From Leifsonia sp. CL147 (GTDB taxonomy: Bacteria > Actinomycetota > Actinomycetes > Actinomycetales > Microbacteriaceae), in assembly GCF_900114565.1 (NCBI RefSeq), contig NZ_FOTM01000001.1, positions 62,678 to 126,677 on the forward strand: a stretch of 64,000 bases of DNA, read 5' to 3'. A program made the position numbers and the translations under genes. Below the pieces are notes generated by a model. That model did no database searches. It saw only the letters and a list, made by a program, of their open reading frames with translations, and was not told the origin of the DNA. The number at the start of each line of letters is the position of its first letter. The first letter of the stretch is position 1. Positions 49,464 to 58,619 of this stretch are shown here, piece after piece.

Positions 49464-50195
49464 ATGAGTACCCCGGCTGCCGTTCCGGCAGAGTCGACCA
49501 GCCCAGAAACCCCCAGCGACAACCCGTCCGGCTTCACGGTGTGGGCCGTGCTGCGCCGCGATCCCGCCCGCCCGGACGACCTGGACGGCACCGATGTGCC
49601 GACAGCCGTCGAGGAGCTGGAGGGCGTGATCGCCGACATCGAACTCCAGAATGTGACCGTTCGAGGGCTCTACGACGTCTCGGGCCTGCGCGCCGACGCC
49701 GATCTGATGCTCTGGCTGCACGGCCCCGAGGCGGACACCCTGCAGTGGGGCCTGCGCCAGCTGCGCCGCACACGTCTGCTGAAGGCGCTCCTCCCGACGT
49801 GGAACGCGATGGGCGTGCACCGGGACGCGGAGTTCAACAAGGCGCACGTGCCCGCCTTCCTCCGAGGCGTGGCACCGAAGGACTGGCTCTGCGTCTACCC
49901 GTTCGTCCGCAGCTACGAGTGGTACCTGCTTCCGGACGAGGAGCGCTCGACGATGCTCGCCGATCACGGCCGCAAGGGCGCAGCGTTCCGGTCGGTGCTC
50001 GCGAACACCGTCGCAGCCTTCGCGCTGGGCGACTACGAGTGGCTCCTGCCGATGGAGGCGGACCAGCTGACCGACCTCGTCGACATGATGCGCGAGCTGC
50101 GGTACACCGAGGCGCGCCGCCACGTCCGCGAAGAGGTGCCGTTCTTCACCGGCCGCCGCATCCAGCCCGCTGAACTGGTGGAGGTTCTGCAGTGA
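49464..50195 (+). CDS. hemQ: coproheme decarboxylase HemQ (ChdC)
   Basis: A 243-residue chlorite-dismutase-fold protein. The catalytic Tyr145 is in WLCVYPFVRSYEWY and the proximal haem ligand is His168 in MLADHGRKG. It decarboxylates coproheme to protohaem, the last step of the coproporphyrin-dependent route, and its presence shows that this organism uses that route. It overlaps hemH by 4 nt. Confidence 0.93.
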   Translation: MSTPAAVPAESTSPETPSDNPSGFTVWAVLRRDPARPDDLDGTDVPTAVEELEGVIADIELQNVTVRGLYDVSGLRADADLMLWLHGPEADTLQWGLRQLRRTRLLKALLPTWNAMGVHRDAEFNKAHVPAFLRGVAPKDWLCVYPFVRSYEWYLLPDEERSTMLADHGRKGAAFRSVLANTVAAFALGDYEWLLPMEADQLTDLVDMMRELRYTEARRHVREEVPFFTGRRIQPAELVEVLQ

Positions 50196-51409
50196 CGGAC
50201 GCCCGCACGGGTGAACACGTGGAGGCCGCCGGCACGGCAACGCCGGGCGGGCGAGTGCTCGCCGCGACCGCTGCCGCGGCCGACGGTCCGGAGCACGTGA
50301 CGGAGCCGGTCGCCTACGACGCGATCCTCCTCGCCGGCTTCGGCGGACCCGAGGGTCAGGACGACGTCATCCCCTTCCTCCGCAACGTCACGCGCGGGCG
50401 CGGCATCCCGGACGAGCGGCTGGAGGAGGTGGCGCACCACTATCGCCACTTCGGGGGCGTCAGTCCGATCAACGACCAGAACCGCGAGCTCAAGGCGGCG
50501 CTGGAGGCGGAGCTCGCCGAGCGCGGGATCGACCTGCCGGTGCTCTGGGGCAACCGCAACTGGGACCCGTACCTCGCCGAGGCGCTCCGCGAGGCCGACG
50601 AGCGCGGCTTCACGAGACTCATCGCGATCGCGACGAGCGCGTACTCTTCGTACTCCAGCTGCCGCCAGTATCGCGAGGACTTCGCGGGCGCGCTCGAAGC
50701 CACCGGGCTGGCCGGGCGCATCCAGATCGACAAGATCCGTCAGTTCTTCGACCACCCGGGATTCGTCGAACCGTTCATCGAGGGCGTGCGTGCGGCGATC
50801 GACGAACTGCAGCACCGGCTGCCCGGCATCGACCCCGCGACCGAGGTCCGCATCCTTTACTCGACGCACTCGATCCCCTCGACCGACGCCGCCAAGTCCG
50901 GGCCGGCCGACCGCGGCTTCGGCGAGGGCGGCGCCTACGCCGCCCAGCACCTCGCGGTCGCGGAGGTCGTCTCGCACGCCGCGACCGGCGGGACGGTCGC
51001 CTGGGATCTGGTCTACCAGTCCCGTTCCGGGCCGCCGTCGATGCCGTGGCTGGAGCCCGACATCAATGACCGCATCGCCGAGCTGCCCGCCCTGGGCGTC
51101 AAGGCCGTGGTCATCGTGCCGCTCGGTTTCGTGAGCGACCACATGGAGGTGCTCTGGGACCTCGACAACGAGGCGCTGGAGACCAGCGACAAGAACGGCC
51201 TGGTAGCGGTCCGCGTCCCGACGCCCGGGACGCACGCGAGCTACGTCCGGGGACTCGTCGACCTCGTCCTGGAGCGCCGGGACGGCGTGGCGGTCGCGCA
51301 GCGTCCCGCCCTCACCTCGCTCGGCCCCTGGTACGACGTGTGCCGGCCCGGCTGCTGCGAGAACGTCCGCCTCGGCTTCAAGCCGGCAGTGGCGGGGCTC
51401 GCTCCGTGA
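50192..51409 (+). CDS. hemH: coproporphyrin ferrochelatase
   Basis: A 405-residue ferrochelatase. The catalytic His227 is in LYSTHSIPSTD; VLWGNRNWDPYLAE and YQSRSGPPSMPWLEPD are family motifs. Cys157 (SSYSSCRQY) and C384, C388, C389 (VCRPGCCEN) fit the [2Fe-2S] ligands of actinobacterial ferrochelatases. A 40-residue N-terminal extension precedes AYDAILLAGFGGPEG. GTG 50192 overlaps the hemQ stop; in this pathway it inserts iron into coproporphyrin III. Confidence 0.93.
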   Translation: MTDARTGEHVEAAGTATPGGRVLAATAAAADGPEHVTEPVAYDAILLAGFGGPEGQDDVIPFLRNVTRGRGIPDERLEEVAHHYRHFGGVSPINDQNRELKAALEAELAERGIDLPVLWGNRNWDPYLAEALREADERGFTRLIAIATSAYSSYSSCRQYREDFAGALEATGLAGRIQIDKIRQFFDHPGFVEPFIEGVRAAIDELQHRLPGIDPATEVRILYSTHSIPSTDAAKSGPADRGFGEGGAYAAQHLAVAEVVSHAATGGTVAWDLVYQSRSGPPSMPWLEPDINDRIAELPALGVKAVVIVPLGFVSDHMEVLWDLDNEALETSDKNGLVAVRVPTPGTHASYVRGLVDLVLERRDGVAVAQRPALTSLGPWYDVCRPGCCENVRLGFKPAVAGLAP

Positions 51410-52407
51410 CCGGCTCCGTGACGAGGGTCGAGGGCGCCGCCGAGCGCCGCGACGGAGTGGTGCGCATCGGAACGCGGGGCAGCGCTCTGGCCGTCGCCCA
51501 GACGACCACGGTCGCCGAGTCGATCGCTCGCGCGACCGGATCGGAGGTCGAACTCGTCACGGTGACCACGCACGGGGACACGTCGCGCGAGTCGCTCTCG
51601 CAGCTCGGCGGGACCGGGGTGTTCGCGACGGCGCTGCGTGAGGCGCTGACCGCCGGCGAGGTCGATCTCGTGGTGCACTCCCTCAAAGACCTCCCGACCG
51701 CACCGGCGCCCGGACTCGTGATCGGCGCCATCCCGAAGCGTGCCGATGCCCGCGACGCGCTGTGCGCTCGGGACGGTCTGACGCTCGAGACCCTCCCGGA
51801 GGGCGCGCGCGTCGGCACCGGCTCACCCCGGCGCGTCGCTCAGCTGAAGGCGCAGCGCCCGGACCTCGACATCGTGGACCTGCGCGGCAACGTGGACACC
51901 CGCCTCGGCAGGGTGGCCGCCGGCGACTTGGATGCGGTGGTGCTCGCCGCCGCCGGGCTCAGCCGTCTGGGGCGGCTGGACGCGGTCACGGACTTCTTCC
52001 CGCTGTCGACCATGCCGACCGCACCCGGCCAGGGTGCTCTCGCGCTGGAGGTCCGCGCCGGCGAGGAGAAGGGCCGAGGGCTGGTCGCGCGGGCGCTCTC
52101 CGCCGTCGGCCACGTCACCACGCACGCCTCCGTCATCGCCGAGCGCGACGTGCTCGCGGGGCTCGAGGCGGGATGCGCCGCCCCGATCGGCGCCACCGCC
52201 ATCGTCGATGACGGCCTGCTCTTCCTCACCGCCACGGTGTACCGGCCGGACGGCAGCGAACAGCTCACCGCCTCCCATGCGGCGACCCCCGACTCCCTCA
52301 GTGCCGCGCACCTCGAAGAGGCCGCGCACGACGTCGGCGCCCGCGTGGTCGCCGAACTGCTCGACGCGGGCGCGGCGGGCCTCGCGCCGCTCGGGAGCAC
52401 TCGATGA
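51406..52407 (+). CDS. hemC: hydroxymethylbilane synthase
   Basis: A 333-residue porphobilinogen deaminase. VRIGTRGSALAVAQ opens the fold; HSLKDLPTAP and GTGSPRRVAQL bind substrate; the dipyrromethane cofactor cysteine is C257 in AGLEAGCAAPIGA. The GTG 51406 start overlaps the hemH stop codon by 4 nt. It polymerises four porphobilinogen units for HemD, encoded next. Confidence 0.95.
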   Translation: MTGSVTRVEGAAERRDGVVRIGTRGSALAVAQTTTVAESIARATGSEVELVTVTTHGDTSRESLSQLGGTGVFATALREALTAGEVDLVVHSLKDLPTAPAPGLVIGAIPKRADARDALCARDGLTLETLPEGARVGTGSPRRVAQLKAQRPDLDIVDLRGNVDTRLGRVAAGDLDAVVLAAAGLSRLGRLDAVTDFFPLSTMPTAPGQGALALEVRAGEEKGRGLVARALSAVGHVTTHASVIAERDVLAGLEAGCAAPIGATAIVDDGLLFLTATVYRPDGSEQLTASHAATPDSLSAAHLEEAAHDVGARVVAELLDAGAAGLAPLGSTR

Positions 52408-53240
52408 CCAACACCGCGCCGATCCCGAAGCCGCTCGCCGGCTGGCGGGTGCTCGTGCCGCGCGGCGGCCCGTGGGGCGACTCCGTCGCCGCCGACCTGC
52501 GGGCGAAGGGCGCCTCTCCGATCGTCGCCGCCATGATCAACTTCGCGCCGACGGCCGATGCGCCGGCCCTCGAGGCCGCCCTCGCCCGGCTCGCGAACGG
52601 CGACTTCGACTGGATGACCGTCACCAGTGCGACGACGGTGGATGTGCTCAGCGCCCAGCGGGCCGTCGTGCCCCCGACGACGCGGGTCGCCGCTGTCGGC
52701 GAGACGACCGCCGCCGCGCTCGCGGCCGCCGGCTACCACGTCGACCTGGTGCCGTCCGAGGACAACTCCGCGCGCGGCCTGCTCGCCGAGTGGGAGGCGG
52801 CCACGCAGGGCGCGTTGCCGCTCCGCATCCTGACGCTGCGGTCCGAGATCGCGAAGCCGCTGCTGACCGAAGGCCTGCGGCGCATCGGGCATCACGTCGA
52901 GTCGGTGGTCGCCTATCGCACCGTCGGAGTGGCCGTGCCCGAGAACGTCGTGCGGGATGTCCGCGACGGGCTGGTGCAGGCCATCCTGGTGACGAGCGGC
53001 TCGGTCGCGGAGCAGGTGCAGCAGCAGCTCGGCCCCGTTCCCGAGTCGACCCTCATCGCCGCGATCGGCCCGCAGACCGCGCGCGACGCCCGCAGCTTCG
53101 GACTCCGGGTGGATGTGGTCGCCGCCGAGCGCACCGCCGCATCCCTCATCGACGCCGTCGTGCGCGTCGCGCTGTCGGGAGCCGTCCATCCGCACCCCCG
53201 CACCGACCCCGAAGCCGACGACGCCACCGAGAGCTCCTGA
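52404..53240 (+). CDS. hemD: uroporphyrinogen-III synthase
   Basis: A 278-residue HemD. The two-domain fold is visible in LAGWRVLVPRGGPWGDSVAADL, DWMTVTSATTVDVLSAQR and AILVTSGSVAEQVQQQLG followed by IAAIGPQTARDARSFGLRVD. It cyclises hydroxymethylbilane with ring-D inversion. ATG 52404 overlaps hemC by 4 nt. The stop codon TGA lies in the first unit of a 15-bp repeat that fills the gap to hemB. Confidence 0.92.
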   Translation: MTNTAPIPKPLAGWRVLVPRGGPWGDSVAADLRAKGASPIVAAMINFAPTADAPALEAALARLANGDFDWMTVTSATTVDVLSAQRAVVPPTTRVAAVGETTAAALAAAGYHVDLVPSEDNSARGLLAEWEAATQGALPLRILTLRSEIAKPLLTEGLRRIGHHVESVVAYRTVGVAVPENVVRDVRDGLVQAILVTSGSVAEQVQQQLGPVPESTLIAAIGPQTARDARSFGLRVDVVAAERTAASLIDAVVRVALSGAVHPHPRTDPEADDATESS

Positions 53241-53295
53241 CCTCCGGCCTCCTGACCTCCGGCCTCCTGACCTCCGGCCTCCTGACCTCCGGCCT
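53236..53295 (+). repeat. four 15-bp tandem repeats between hemD and hemB
   Basis: CCTGACCTCCGGCCT occurs four times in perfect tandem (53236-53250, 53251-53265, 53266-53280, 53281-53295), then degenerates to about 53324. Each unit contains a TGA in the hemD frame; the first is the hemD stop codon. Confidence 0.95.
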
Positions 53296-53383
53296 CCCGG
53301 CCTCCCGACCTCCGGCCTCCGGCGGCGACGACGCTCGAAGGATTCCGGACCCGTCGTCTGGGAAACCGTCAGCGCCGCGGGCG

Positions 53384-53389
53384 TAGGCT
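53384..53389 (+). promoter_or_regulatory. -10 box of hemB (leaderless)
   Basis: TAGGCT, 7 nt before the GTG at 53397. Confidence 0.6.
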
Positions 53390-53396
53390 CGTACGA

Positions 53397-54377
53397 GTGA
53401 GCGAACTGCACCCCGTCATCCGCCCCCGACGGCTGCGGCAGTCGCCGGCGATGCGCCGGCTGACCGCCGAGACCCGCCTCCATCCGGCTGAGCTGATCCT
53501 CCCGCTGTTCGTGCGTGAGGGCGCGAGCGAGCCCGTCCCGATCGGGTCGATGCCCGGCGTGGTGCAGCACAGCCTCGACTCGTTGAAGCGCGCGGCGAAC
53601 GAGGCCGCCGAGGGCGGAGTCGGCGGCCTCATGCTCTTCGGCGTGCCGGAGACCCGGGATGCGGTGGGGTCCGGCGCAACCGACCCGGACGGCATCCTCA
53701 ACGTCGCGACCCGTGTCCTCGCCGGCGAGGTGGGGGACGCCATCGTGGTCCAGACGGACCTGTGCCTGGACGAGTTCACCGACCACGGGCATTGCGGTGT
53801 CCTGGATGCGCGCGGTCACGTCGACAACGACGCCACCCTGCTCCGCTACCGCGACATGGCCGTCGCCCAGGCGGAGGCCGGCTCGCAGCTCCTCGGGCTC
53901 AGCGGGATGATGGACGGCCAGGTCGCCGCCGTGCGCGAGGCGCTCGACGACGCGGGCCGCACCGACGTGGTGATCCTCGCCTATGCCGCCAAGTACGCCT
54001 CCGGGTTCTACGGGCCGTTCCGCGAGGCCGTCGACTCGCAGCTCTCCGGCGACCGCCGGGCCTACCAGCAGGACCCGGCGAACCGCCGCGAGGGCCTGCG
54101 TGAGGCGCGACTCGACCTCGAGGAGGGGGCCGACATCCTCATGGTGAAGCCGGCGCTCAGCTACCTCGATGTGCTCAGCGACGTCGCCGCGATCAGCGAC
54201 GTGCCCGTCTGGGCCTACCAGGTGTCCGGCGAATACGCGATGGTGGAGGCGGCGGCGGCGAACGGCTGGATCGACCGCGAGCGCATCATCGAGGAGACCC
54301 TCCTGGGGGCGCGCCGAGCCGGCGCCGACGCGATCCTGACCTACTGGGCGACCGAGGTGGCGGGGTGGCTGCGATGA
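53397..54377 (+). CDS. hemB: porphobilinogen synthase (ALA dehydratase)
   Basis: A 326-residue enzyme joining two 5-aminolevulinate molecules. The Schiff-base lysines are K199 ([14 protein letters not shown]) and K251 ([10 protein letters not shown]). The metal-site segment reads [17 protein letters not shown], with Cys123, Asp125 and Cys133, so it has only two of the three zinc cysteines of the E. coli type. It overlaps hemL by 4 nt. Confidence 0.95.
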   Translation: MSELHPVIRPRRLRQSPAMRRLTAETRLHPAELILPLFVREGASEPVPIGSMPGVVQHSLDSLKRAANEAAEGGVGGLMLFGVPETRDAVGSGATDPDGILNVATRVLAGEVGDAIVVQTDLCLDEFTDHGHCGVLDARGHVDNDATLLRYRDMAVAQAEAGSQLLGLSGMMDGQVAAVREALDDAGRTDVVILAYAAKYASGFYGPFREAVDSQLSGDRRAYQQDPANRREGLREARLDLEEGADILMVKPALSYLDVLSDVAAISDVPVWAYQVSGEYAMVEAAAANGWIDRERIIEETLLGARRAGADAILTYWATEVAGWLR

Positions 54378-55696
54378 GCGACAGCAACGAGCAGGAGTTC
54401 GAGCGCGCCCAGCGCGTCATCCCGGGCGGCGTGAACTCTCCGGTCCGGGCGTTCGGGTCGGTCGGCGGCACGCCGCGGTTCCTGGTGTCGGCCCGCGGGC
54501 CGTACGTCACCGACGCGGAGGGCCGCGAGTACGTCGACCTGGTCGCGTCGTGGGGTCCGGCCATCCTCGGCCACGCCCATCCCGCCGTCGTGGAGGCGGT
54601 GCAGCAGGCGGCCGCGCGCGGCCTGTCCTTCGGCGCCTCCACCCCGGCGGAGACCGAACTCGCCGAGACCGTGATCGCGCGCGTGCCGTTCGTCGAGAAG
54701 CTGCGGCTCGTCTCGACCGGCACGGAGGCGACCATGAGCGCGATCCGTCTTGCCCGCGGGTTCACCGGACGCCCGCTGCTCCTCAAGTTCGCCGGTCACT
54801 ATCACGGCCACTCGGACAGCCTCCTCGCCCAGGCCGGCTCGGGCCTCGCGACCCTCGCCCTGCCCGGATCCGCGGGCGTGACCGAGGCGACCGCCGCGCA
54901 GACCATCGTGCTGCCGTACAACGACCTGGATGCGGTGCGGGCGGTGTTCGAGGCGCAGGGCCCGGACATCGCCGCCGTCATCACGGAGGCCGCCGCCGCG
55001 AACATGGGCGTCGTGCCGCCCGACGAGGGCTTCAACGCGGCCCTCGCCGACCTGGCGCACGAGTTCGGCGCGCTGCTCATCCTCGACGAGGTGCTCACCG
55101 GCTTCCGCGTCGGCGAGGCCGGTTTCTGGGGTCTCGATCGCGGCTACACGCCCGACCTGGTCACGTTCGGCAAGGTCATCGGCGGAGGGATGCCGCTCGC
55201 GGCCCTCGGCGGACGCGCGGACCTGATGGACTTCCTCGCGCCGGCCGGTCCCGTGTACCAGGCGGGAACCCTCTCCGGGAACCCCGTCGCGGTCGCCGCC
55301 GGTCTCGCCACCCTCGCCAACGCGAATGAGGCCGTGTACGACCGCCTCGACGCGGTCGCCGAGACGGTCTCGGCCGCGGTGTCCGATGCGCTCTCGGCCG
55401 CGGGAGTGGCCCACCGCGTCCAGCACGCGGGCAACCTCTTCAGCTTCGTCTTCGGGGAGTTCGCCCGCCCGCCGCGCACCTACGCCGAGGTGCAACGCCA
55501 GGAGGCGTTCCGCTACCGCGCCTTCTTCCACGCGATGCTCGACGCCGGCGTCTCGCTGCCGCCGAGCGTCTTCGAGGCCTGGTTCGTCACCGCGGCCCAC
55601 AACGAGGCCGCCGTCTCCCGCATCCTCGACGCCCTCCCCGCCGCCGCCCGCGCGGCGGCCGCTGCCACCCCGTCCATCCCGCACACCCCGCAGTAG
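54374..55696 (+). CDS. hemL: glutamate-1-semialdehyde 2,1-aminomutase
   Basis: A 440-residue PLP enzyme making 5-aminolevulinate from the HemA product. The PLP lysine is K267 in [16 protein letters not shown], after [23 protein letters not shown] is also conserved. The last 14 codons ([14 protein letters not shown]) are part of a 132-bp unit that is repeated behind the gene. ATG 54374 overlaps the hemB stop. Confidence 0.95.
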   Translation: MSDSNEQEFERAQRVIPGGVNSPVRAFGSVGGTPRFLVSARGPYVTDAEGREYVDLVASWGPAILGHAHPAVVEAVQQAAARGLSFGASTPAETELAETVIARVPFVEKLRLVSTGTEATMSAIRLARGFTGRPLLLKFAGHYHGHSDSLLAQAGSGLATLALPGSAGVTEATAAQTIVLPYNDLDAVRAVFEAQGPDIAAVITEAAAANMGVVPPDEGFNAALADLAHEFGALLILDEVLTGFRVGEAGFWGLDRGYTPDLVTFGKVIGGGMPLAALGGRADLMDFLAPAGPVYQAGTLSGNPVAVAAGLATLANANEAVYDRLDAVAETVSAAVSDALSAAGVAHRVQHAGNLFSFVFGEFARPPRTYAEVQRQEAFRYRAFFHAMLDAGVSLPPSVFEAWFVTAAHNEAAVSRILDALPAAARAAAAATPSIPHTPQ

Positions 55697-55699
55697 GAG

Positions 55700-56027
55700 C
55701 GCCGAGGTGCTCGTAGGCGCACGCGACACGCCGTCGCGCCCTGCAACAACGAGCACCTCGGCGCCCGGGGCGCAGGCGACCGGGCCGCGGCCGCTGCCAC
55801 CCCGTCCATCCCCGGCACCCCGCAGTAGGAACGCCGAGGTGCTCGTAGGTGCACGCGACACGCCGTCGCGCCCTGCAACAACGAGCACCTCGGCGCCCTC
55901 CCCGCTGCCGCCCGGGCCGCGGCCGCTGCCACCCCGTCCACCCCGTCCATCCCGCAGTAGGAACGCCGAGGTGCTCGTAGGTGCACGCGACACGCCGTCG
56001 CGCCCTGCAACAACGAGCACCTCGGCG
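55700..56027. repeat. 64-bp hairpin in three copies with a 132-bp period (family C)
   Basis: Each hairpin has perfect 15-bp arms CGCCGAGGTGCTCGT and ACGAGCACCTCGGCG with a 34-bp loop that is also conserved. Copies are 55700-55763, 55832-55895 and 55964-56027, exactly 132 bp apart. The spacers contain diverged copies of the 3' end of hemL (GCGGCCGCTGCCACCCCGTC, stop TAG included). Thus a unit of hemL end plus hairpin has been tandemly triplicated between converging hemL and the gene at 56092. Confidence 0.93.
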
Positions 56028-56091
56028 ATCGGACCGGGGCGGAGGCGCGACCGCGCGACCGCGCGACCGCGCGACGGGGGCGGAGGCGGCG

Positions 56092-56328
56092 TCAGGCGTC
56101 CGGCGACGCCGGCTCGCGCGACAGGGACTCGACGTACGTGTACGTCGCGGAAGCCGGCCACCCGTCCGCGTCCAGCAGCGCGTAGACGTCGAAGTTCAGC
56201 GACCCTCCGCCCCCCGCTGCGCGCCGCAGCGTCCGCGGCGGTGCGTCGGAGGCCGACCGCACGGTCACCGTCTGCGGCTCCACCCCGGAGCGCAGGAGGC
56301 GGGCGCGGAAGGTGGTGGTCCGGGTCAT
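56092..56328 (-). CDS. small hypothetical protein
   Basis: A 78-residue soluble protein (MTRTTTFRARLLRSGVEPQTV at the start, then GGGSLNFDVYALLDADGWPA and YTYVESLSREP). The alternation of polar and hydrophobic residues suggests a small beta-rich fold. ATG 56328 follows a purine-poor region with GGTGG but no good ribosome site. No family recognised. It converges on hemL through the family C repeats. Confidence 0.55.
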   Translation of the reverse strand: MTRTTTFRARLLRSGVEPQTVTVRSASDAPPRTLRRAAGGGGSLNFDVYALLDADGWPASATYTYVESLSREPASPDA

Positions 56329-56378
56329 CCCACCACTTTCCCACGCCCGCCTGTCACGACACAGCGGGGACGGCGTCC

Positions 56379-57647
56379 CTAGGCCTGGCCGTGCGACGCT
56401 CGCGAGCGCCGCGACAGCGAGTCGATGATCACCGCCAGCAGCAGCACGGCTCCGGTGATCATGAACCGGTAGGACGAGTCCAGGTTCATGAGCGTCAGGC
56501 CGTTCGAGATCGACTGGATGACGAGGATGCCGAGCAGCGCCGACCAGGCCGATCCGCGTCCGCCGAAGAGGCTGGTACCGCCGATGACGGCGGCCGCGAT
56601 CGCATTGAGGTTGGTGTCCGTTCCGCCCGACGACGCGCTGACCGACGCGAGTCGCGCCGCGGCCAGCAGCCCGCCGACCGCCGCGAAGGTGGAGGTGAGG
56701 ACGAAGACGCTGATGAACACCCGGTTCACCTTGATGCCGGCGCGTCGTGCCGCCTCCACCGAACCGCCCACCGCGAAGACCGACCGGCCCCAGCGGGTGC
56801 GGGTGAGGAAGAAGTTCATCACGACGACGAGGATCACGAACAACAGGAACATGGCCCCGGTGCCGCGGTCCGTGGACAGGTACCAGACGCTGATGCAGAG
56901 TCCGACGAGCAGCAGCCCGGCCCGGAGCGCCACCACGGCCACCGAGCCCTCGGACAGCCCGGCCTTCCGGCGGCGGACGTTCCGCCGCCAGTCGGAGAGG
57001 AACATCCCGCCGGCCGCGATGACCGCGAGCGCGTAGGCCGCCCACGGCGGGAGGAACGTCTGCTGCGCGAACTTCACGATCCACGAGTCGTACGGGATGT
57101 TGATCGAGCTGTTCGGCCCGAGGATCCACAGCTGGAGTCCGAGGAAGCCGAGCAGACCGGCCAGCGTGATCACGAAGCTCGGGACGCCGAACCGCGTGAA
57201 CAGGAACCCGTACAGCAGGCCGATCGCCGAGCCGGCCAGGATCGCGACGATCACCGTCAGCCAGAGCGGCCAGTGCAGCTGGGTGAAGCCGACGCCCAGG
57301 ACGGCCGCCGCCACACCGCTCACCGAGCCGACCGACAGGTCGATCTGCCCGAGCAGCAGCACGAGGACGATGCCGATCGAGATGGTCCCGATCGCGGCGC
57401 ACTGCAGGGTCAGGTTGACCAGGTTGTTCGCGCTGAGGAAGTTCGGGTTGAGGATCTGGAACACGACCCAGATCACGACGAGGCCGATGACGACCGGCAG
57501 CGACCCGAGGTCGCCTCCGCGCACGCGGCGCCCGAAGGCGCGTGCAGCGCCGCCGAGGCCTTCCGTGCGGATCAGGCGCTCGTCCTGGAGGTCGGCCGCA
57601 AGCTCGGCCGGGCTCTCCGGGGCAGTGGATTGGGCTGCCTTGCTCAT
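56379..57647 (-). CDS. sugar ABC transporter permease (XylH/GguB type)
   Basis: A 422-residue permease with about ten hydrophobic segments. Family marks are FLSANNLVNLTLQCAAIGTISIGIVLVLLLGQIDLSVGS and the late TSLFGGRGSAWSALLGILV and NGLTLMNLDSSYRFMITG. An insertion of about 50 residues (DWRRNVRRRKAGLSEGS) in the middle matches the longer XylH-like members. It overlaps the ATPase gene by 4 nt. Pentose or hexose import is inferred. Confidence 0.88.
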   Translation of the reverse strand: MSKAAQSTAPESPAELAADLQDERLIRTEGLGGAARAFGRRVRGGDLGSLPVVIGLVVIWVVFQILNPNFLSANNLVNLTLQCAAIGTISIGIVLVLLLGQIDLSVGSVSGVAAAVLGVGFTQLHWPLWLTVIVAILAGSAIGLLYGFLFTRFGVPSFVITLAGLLGFLGLQLWILGPNSSINIPYDSWIVKFAQQTFLPPWAAYALAVIAAGGMFLSDWRRNVRRRKAGLSEGSVAVVALRAGLLLVGLCISVWYLSTDRGTGAMFLLFVILVVVMNFFLTRTRWGRSVFAVGGSVEAARRAGIKVNRVFISVFVLTSTFAAVGGLLAAARLASVSASSGGTDTNLNAIAAAVIGGTSLFGGRGSAWSALLGILVIQSISNGLTLMNLDSSYRFMITGAVLLLAVIIDSLSRRSRASHGQA

Positions 57648-58480
57648 GCTTCCGGGCTCCGTTCGGTGGATTCTTCGGCCTCCATGAGCCGCTCGGCACG
57701 TCGGACGACGACGTTGTCCGTGGCTCCGGTGATGGCCGAGATGATGTCCTCGTAGCTGACCTCCGGGACGCGGAAGTCGCCGTTGTTGCGCCCGAGCCGC
57801 AGCACGGCGACCCGGTCGGCGACCGCCTGCACGTCGGCCATGTTGTGGCTGATCAGGATCACGCCGAGCCCGCGCTCGCGGAGGCGCTCGATCAGGTTGA
57901 GCACCTCGGCGGTCTGAGCGACGCCCAGCGCCGCCGTGGGCTCGTCGAGGATGACGACGCGGGGGTCGCCGATGAGGGATCGCGCGATGGCGACGGTCTG
58001 CCGCTGCCCGCCGGAGAGCGACGCGACGGCGATGCGGACCGAGGGGATGCGCGCCGAGAGCTGGCGGAGCAGGCTCCACGACCGCTTCTCCATCTCCTCC
58101 TCGTCGAGCGTGCCCCGGCTGATCTCGCGGCCGAGGAAGAGGTTGGAGACGACGTCGAGGTTGTCGCAGAGCGCGAGGTCCTGGAAGACGGTCGCGATGC
58201 CGAGCTGCCGCGAGGCGGACGGCGTCGGGATGCCGACGACCTGGCCGTCGAACTCGATCGTCCCCGAGTCCTGCGGGTGGACGCCCGCGAGGATCTTGAC
58301 GAGGGTCGACTTCCCGGCCCCGTTGTCGCCGACGAGGGCGACGACCTCGCCCGGGTAGACCTCGAGGTGGATGTCGGTGAGCGCTTGGACGGCGCCGAAG
58401 CCTTTCGATATCCCCCGGAGGGAGAGGACGGGCTGGCGGGTCGACCGCTCTCCGTCCACGATGGCGGATTCCATGGTCAC
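57644..58480 (-). CDS. sugar ABC transporter ATP-binding protein (single domain)
   Basis: A 278-residue ATPase. Walker A is GDNGAGKSTLVKIL, signature LSGGQRQTVAIARS, Walker B VVILDEPTAALG and switch His VILISHNM. Most sugar ATPases of this class carry two domains; this one is a single-domain type as in XylG/GguA relatives of actinobacteria. GTG 58480 has AAGGAG 6 nt upstream. It lies 139 nt after the binding-protein gene, with a hairpin in the gap. Confidence 0.9.
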   Translation of the reverse strand: MTMESAIVDGERSTRQPVLSLRGISKGFGAVQALTDIHLEVYPGEVVALVGDNGAGKSTLVKILAGVHPQDSGTIEFDGQVVGIPTPSASRQLGIATVFQDLALCDNLDVVSNLFLGREISRGTLDEEEMEKRSWSLLRQLSARIPSVRIAVASLSGGQRQTVAIARSLIGDPRVVILDEPTAALGVAQTAEVLNLIERLRERGLGVILISHNMADVQAVADRVAVLRLGRNNGDFRVPEVSYEDIISAITGATDNVVVRRAERLMEAEESTERSPEA

Positions 58481-58551
58481 GGCGTTCTCCTTCGAGCTGT
58501 GCGCAGCATGTTTCCTGTTCTCAGGGTAGAGCGGAACGGGTGAAACGGAAC

Positions 58552-58608
58552 CTCCCGGCCCGGCTTGCGCTCCCCTTTCGGGTAGGAGGGCGCAGTCCGG
58601 GCCGGGAG
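58552..58608 (-). promoter_or_regulatory. intercistronic hairpin between binding protein and ATPase genes
   Basis: CTCCCGGCCCGG plus GCGC on one arm pairs with GCGC and CCGGGCCGGGAG on the other, an imperfect stem of about 24 bp. Such hairpins often stabilise or attenuate binding-protein mRNA so that it exceeds permease mRNA. No T-run is present. Confidence 0.6.
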
Positions 58609-58619
58609 TCCGTCAGGGG

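Noticed and set aside
53241-53396. Extension of hemD into the 15-bp repeats
   Set aside because: The hemD frame meets TGA in the first repeat; other frames through the repeats give only low-complexity peptides.
55326-57755. Long plus-strand frame running through the family C repeats
   Set aside because: It starts inside hemL in another frame and ends opposite the permease; the repeated peptide arises because the period is a multiple of three.
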